Positions 59,168 through 64,000 of a DNA stretch of 64,000 bases are shown here, piece after piece (the stretch's first letter is position 1; every line of letters begins with the position of its first letter). Location: contig NC_089823.1 in the NCBI RefSeq assembly GCF_035046505.1, forward strand, positions 29,684,388 through 29,748,387, read 5' to 3'. Origin of the DNA: Tiliqua scincoides (lineage: Eukaryota; Chordata; Lepidosauria; Squamata; Scincidae). Position numbers and translations under genes: made by a program. The notes below the pieces were generated by a model, which did not search any database, was not told the DNA's origin, and saw only the letters and a list, made by a program, of their open reading frames with translations.

Positions 59168-59414
59168 CAGGGGTTCTCAAACTCCCCCCACCCCTGCAAC
59201 CCACTGGTTCTGCACTGGAGGATGCCATGACCCACCTCCTTCTCCGGTGTCAGGCCTCTGGAAGCAACTGGAAGTCCTTTTCACAAACTCTCAAGTGACT
59301 TTCTGAATGCTTATAGAGGCCTGTGGAAGTGCAGCTTCCAATTGTGTCTGGAGGGCTCTGATTTGGGAAGGCCCACCAGACATCAGGTTGCAACCCACAG
59401 TTTCAGAAACCCTG
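59168..59414 (+). mobile_element. hAT (Buster-type) element, 247 bp
   Basis: Ends CAGGGGTTCTCAAACTCC and AGTTTCAGAAACCCTG; flanks GGGTACAA (59160-59167) and GAGTACAG (59415-59422) match at 6 of 8. Same family as the split copy at 6107-8600, whose interior text (GCTTCCAATTG, GGAGGGCT) it shares. Confidence 0.82.
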
Positions 59415-59475
59415 GAGTACAGCGTCTCAAATAAGAAAAAATATCACTTATTCCAAACATCCTATTTGAAAAAAT

Positions 59476-59566
59476 TGTGGCTGCAATCCTAACCACACTT
59501 TCCTAAGCCCTATTGAACAAAATAGGACTTACTTCTGAGTAGACCTGGTTAGGATTGTGCCCTAAG
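59476..59566. mobile_element. 95-bp palindromic MITE
   Basis: GGCTGCAATCCTAACCACAC and GGTTAGGATTGTGCCC; shortened in the middle. Confidence 0.85.
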
Positions 59567-60493
59567 AATATGTACCCATATTGTAGACACCACATTCTAC
59601 AAAATGGTTAAAGATCATAAATATACTGCCACAAATTTTCCAAGTTTTGAATCCTAACATACAGACTACAGAAAACCCTGTTGAAGAAAAATTTTTGAAA
59701 TGTAAAAAGAAATTGGGAAACTACTAACTTCTAAACTAGCAAAATAAAATAAAACATAAAAAGAAAGCTCTACATTCCATCAGAAAAAGGTCATTCTATT
59801 GCAGACGATAATCAGTAAATGGCCCAATGAATTTACAAATGTTTGCAAATGATTATAAAACATCTCAAACTAGAGCCAAAAATACTAGATGTGATAAGTC
59901 AACAGTCATGGAAGAAATCAGGGAACCTATGAAATCTTTAAAGGGCAATAAATATCCAGGGACAAACCGATTTATTCCAGAACACAATAAAGCATTTTCA
60001 ACATTTTGTTAACTCCATTAACAGGTGCAATAAAAAATGCATTTGAAAAAGGAAGAATTGCTGACTCATGGACAGAAGATAACTCAGAGCCAAATTAAAC
60101 TTTATGAAAGGAGATTCATGACTGATCACCCAACATTTTCTTTATCAAATGGGCGGAAATGATACTAAGGCATTTACCCTTTTCTTGCTACCATTTTCTT
60201 GATCTAAATTGCAACCTCCTTCCCCAGTTGCTGTAAAGTAAATGCTACTTTAAATCTGCAAGTAAACAGGAAAACAAGTTAGCATTTCAAAGTCTCCCTA
60301 CAATGGGTTGAATACCAAAAAGAAAGTCCAAGATCCATTTGAAAGGATTATAGCTAACTCATAACAGTAAAACACATATAATCTCTAGATTCCACTATAC
60401 ACAGGCATATCCTGTGCTCATGGTCTCAGAGACCAGGCATACTCTATGCCCAATTTTCAGGGAGCCCCAATGCTTCCCAAGTGTTCTCTAAGG

Positions 60494-60965
60494 CAGTGTT
60501 TCTCAAACTTTGAGGAAGCTTTACTCCCTCAGTAAGTCTTTGAGGCGGAGGGGCTAGGGCAGCAACAGGATCACCAGGATTGAATCGCTAAGGGAGGTGC
60601 TTTCTCTTACTTTACATAGGTAGGGCTGCAGGAGGTGTGGGGAGCCCTGCACAGTGCTCCCTGAGGCTTGGAATGTTCATTAAAAGTGAGCACAAAGCAC
60701 TTCCTGCAAATTAGAAGTGCTTTATGCCCCTTGAAGATTCCAAGCCTCAGGGAGTGCTGTGGAGAGCTATTAAGGGCTTTCCGCACCTCCTGCAGCCTGC
60801 TGCAGCCCTACCTACATAAAGTTAGTGAAAGCACCCTGCTTTGCCCCCCCCCATAGTGACCCTGGGTATTGCTTCCCTGCCTCTCCCCTTCCCCCACCCT
60901 TTAAAGGGACAGGGGAACCTTTACAGGAACCGGTGGGTCACAACCCATCAGTTTGAGAACCACTG
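60494..60965. mobile_element. hAT (Buster-type) element, 472 bp
   Basis: Ends CAGTGTTTCTCAAACTTTG and AGTTTGAGAACCACTG; duplications CTCTAAGG (60486-60493) and CTCTAGGG (60966-60973) differ at one base. The interior is a long imperfect palindrome around TCCAAGCCTCAGGGAG. Same family as 41193-41596. Confidence 0.92.
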
Positions 60966-61198
60966 CTCTAGGGGCAAGAAAAAGCTCCAGCAACAAAAGA
61001 ATCAAGGGAATGTACAGGCTCCACTGCTCAGCAATCTAGCACAAGTACCCAATTCCAGAAGTGTTCAGGCATGCCCTTCTACATGAGACCCTCTCCTGAA
61101 TCAGATTTGCCTCCAGATGATAGTTCAACCCAAATAATCTTTAGATTTGTGGATACCTGAGGAAGGATGCTATCTGTTTTTGGTCAGGAGGATGTGCC

Positions 61199-61498
61199 TA
61201 AGGGTTCAATCTTATCCTCCCCAGGTATGCACATACAACACCAAGAGGGGGACAGGATCCAGTGGAGGAGGCCTCCATCAGTCCCATCTCCTGCATCAGA
61301 TTTCAAAGCCTGACATGGGGCTTCTTTTGCCTCTGCTGGCAAAATAGCTGGTGTAGACTCGAGTTTCCCCATTGTGGGGCCTGGGGCTTTCCTCAGGGAA
61401 GGAGACAAAAGTTCCCTTCCCCCGAGGAAACCTTCAGTGGCCTCCCTGGCCCCACTGCACCTGGCAGCACCAGGGATCTTAGGACTGGGCTGTTAATA
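61199..61498. mobile_element. MITE, CAATCTTA-ended
   Basis: Starts AAGGGTTCAATCTTATCC and ends CTTAGGACTGGGCTGTT, worn inverted ends related to CAATCCTA. The inside has TTTCCTCAGGGAAGGAGA and CCCGAGGAAACC, shared with 10758-10845. Confidence 0.55.
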
Positions 61499-62594
61499 AA
61501 TACTATCATTTCATTTTTTTCTAAAATTATGGTTTGCCTTTTCACCTGAGTGCATGTTGCTTTGACTAGTCTGGAGTTTTATCTATGGGGGGGGGGGGAG
61601 AATTAGGATTCAGAGTAATATTGTTACATTTTTTAAAGACAAAGATTAAAGTTAAGATTAATACCTGGGTTAGGAGGGCAATGCCAGCAAACACTGTAAA
61701 ACTAAACTATACCAGCAAAAAGGGAAGGGAGTATGTCCAAGCTGGAACAAGCTCAGGACCTTAGTACTGTATGCACTAAACAGTGTCGGAGCAAAGCGCT
61801 AGATACACCCTCTCCCAGCATCACTGCCTTAATCCAATAGTGAGCCCATGAGCACTTTCCAGCAGAGAGTGAGAAAGAGAGAGATTATCACACATATTCC
61901 ATTTAATATGTAGTTTGGCCTTAAATAGGAAGCTAAGACACTCCCAAGTTTCAGCACCCTGGACAAGTACAAAAATGAGGAAGGCTATGAGAAAGGCATA
62001 TACTATGACATATGTTTTGAAAAAGCAAATGAAAAGCAGCTCTTTGCTGTTTCATCTGCATTCCAAGCATTTGTTAGCACGGTGATGTTTAAGAAGAAAA
62101 CATTTTTTTTCTTCTGTCAGTGCACAGAGCCCTCATGTAGAGTGGCAGCAACTGGTGAAATACAATCCTTCAAAAAAAAAACAAAAAACAGATGACTAGC
62201 TCTCATTATCAAACTGGCATGTCGAGAAGATGAGCTGTGAGTGTATCTTGGGCCTAGGAGTACTTCTGGTCATGTGGCCATGTGTTTGCTTTGGTGTAAG
62301 TAGAACTCAAAGGCCAAATAAAGTTTGCTACGTCTCAACCTATTCTCAATAGTTTTGCAAAAGCACAATAAATATGAGTTGAGTTGCAAGACATGCTAAT
62401 GGCATAACAATTGCACAAGCATTTTGTTATAGTAGCTCAGTCCAGATATGATCAACCCTCATTTTCACTGTGCCAACTGGGCCATGTGAATTAGCTATAG
62501 TAAATGAGATAGTCTGTGGCTCTTAACTGTATTGGGCACATAGTGCATGCACTGTTCTATTTAGAAATTCCCAAGAATGAAAGTGCCACAAGGA

Positions 62595-63045
62595 TCGGGG
62601 ATGGGGCTATCACTTAAAATGCATATACAGGCCCCACCCACAATACCCACAGATTTGGAATCCACAGATTTGATCATGTACAGGTCCTGAACGGCCCAAC
62701 ATGGACCCTTCAGAGGCAACTGGAGCTGTGCTCTAGTCACTTCCAGAGGGTGTTCTGAGGCCTCCAGGAGACCATCACGAAGGTGGGAGGGCACCTTCAG
62801 GAGGCCTTTGGCCACCTTTAGGAAGGCTTTGGAAGACTTCCACTTCTGGAGAGCCTTAACAGGCTGGGGAGGCTGCACACAGCCTCCCTGCCCTCAGAAC
62901 ATGCTCTGGAGGCAATGGGAGCACTGCTCCCATTGCCTCAAGAGGATTAGAGGACCCCTAAGACCTACATATTTCAACATCTGCAGGTTTCTGTATCCGC
63001 AGGGGTTCCTGGAACAGAACCCTTGTAAATAATGCTGGCCCTGCA
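62595..63045. mobile_element. Pogo/Tigger-like (Tc1/mariner) non-autonomous remnant
   Basis: ATACCCACAGATTTGGAATC at the left and TCTGTATCCGCAGGGGTTCC, TGGAACAGAACCCTTG at the right resemble the GGTATCCGCGGGGGGTCCTGG type ends of Tigger-class elements. A perfect 15-bp hairpin lies at 62909-62939. Confidence 0.5.
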
Positions 63046-63371
63046 TGTATACTGTACATGCAAAAGATTCAGATTTAATCCCTGGCATCTCTACACAGGG
63101 GAAAGAGCCTTATCAGAAACCCTGGAAAGCCACTGCCATTCAACGTAGACATTACAGTGGTGGATGGATCCACGGTCTAACACCATATAAAAGAGCTTCA
63201 TAAGTAAGTTTGCAAAAGCAAGATTTTTTCACTACTGCTCTGTAGCATGATATATTTCCTGGTCTCTGCTAGAATAAGCACATTGGGTTAGATGGTTTGA
63301 ACCACCAAAGCTCTTTCTATCCAGCAGCTGTAGGACCAGAGTCCTCATAAATGGTTAAGAGTTTTACAGTG

Positions 63372-63456
63372 TTCTCCTATGAATAACTACTCAGAAGTGA
63401 GCCCCATTAGTGGGACTTACTCCCAGGTAAGTGCATCTAGGATAGCAGCCATAATC
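63372..63456. mobile_element. 95-bp palindromic MITE
   Basis: CTACTCAGAAGTGAGCCCC, GTGGGACTTACTCCCAGG and ATCTAGGATAGCAGCC. Confidence 0.75.
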
Positions 63457-63599
63457 TCATGCTGAAATCAGTACAGAATCAATTTCACTGTTTCACCAAG
63501 GGTTCTGGATCTTTCTTCTAATTTTACAGAGAGTTTTAAAGAGAGATTGATTAGGAAATACAAAATGCCATGCAGTGATATCTTCACTGAAATTATCTA

Positions 63600-64000
<401 letters not shown>

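Overview
The window is vertebrate nuclear DNA, most likely from a squamate reptile (probably a lizard). Evidence: three protein-coding genes in the order SERTM1 (+), RFXAP (+), SMAD9 (-), the same order and orientation as human 13q13; spliced genes with GT/AG borders; and a repeat set typical of squamates (CR1-clade LINEs with a TTCTTATG tail, a tRNA-derived SINE, many short hAT elements, and very common 95-bp palindromic MITEs). Species cannot be named from the sequence alone.

Layout. 1-3648: upstream flank or intron of SERTM1 with MITE, hAT and CR1 fragments. 3649-4.7 kb: terminal exon of SERTM1, holding the whole 107-residue coding region. 4.7-25.4 kb: intergenic, rich in repeats. Within it, 6107-8600 is a hAT element split by a compact LTR retrotransposon (6318-8503) with two identical 415-bp LTRs. 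Its one long reading frame joins an unrecognised N-terminal part to the RRM and Gly/Met-rich part of the cellular RNA-binding protein hnRNP M. This is the most unusual object in the window. 25.4-35.1 kb: RFXAP, with a CpG-rich promoter (CRE and NRF1-like sites), three coding exons and a 3' UTR. Its reading frame has no ATG ahead of the conserved start of homology. 35.1-46.6 kb: quiet AT-rich intergenic DNA. 46.6-64.0 kb: SMAD9 on the minus strand, six coding exons; the start codon lies beyond the right edge.

The three genes are not an operon and have separate roles: SERTM1 is a small serine-rich membrane protein, RFXAP is a subunit of the RFX complex for MHC class II transcription, and SMAD9 is a receptor-regulated Smad of the BMP pathway. 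Their adjacency is conserved synteny.

The repeats show two broad patterns. About a dozen hAT copies have readable 8-bp target duplications that all fit nnnTAnnn, the signature of Buster-type hAT transposases. Several size classes of MITE, otherwise unlike each other, share the terminal motif CAATCCTA/TAGGATTG, suggesting one transposase moved them all. A near-perfect 41-bp inverted repeat with a 7-nt loop (23854-23942) and a head-to-head hAT palindrome (27356-28612) are further structural oddities.
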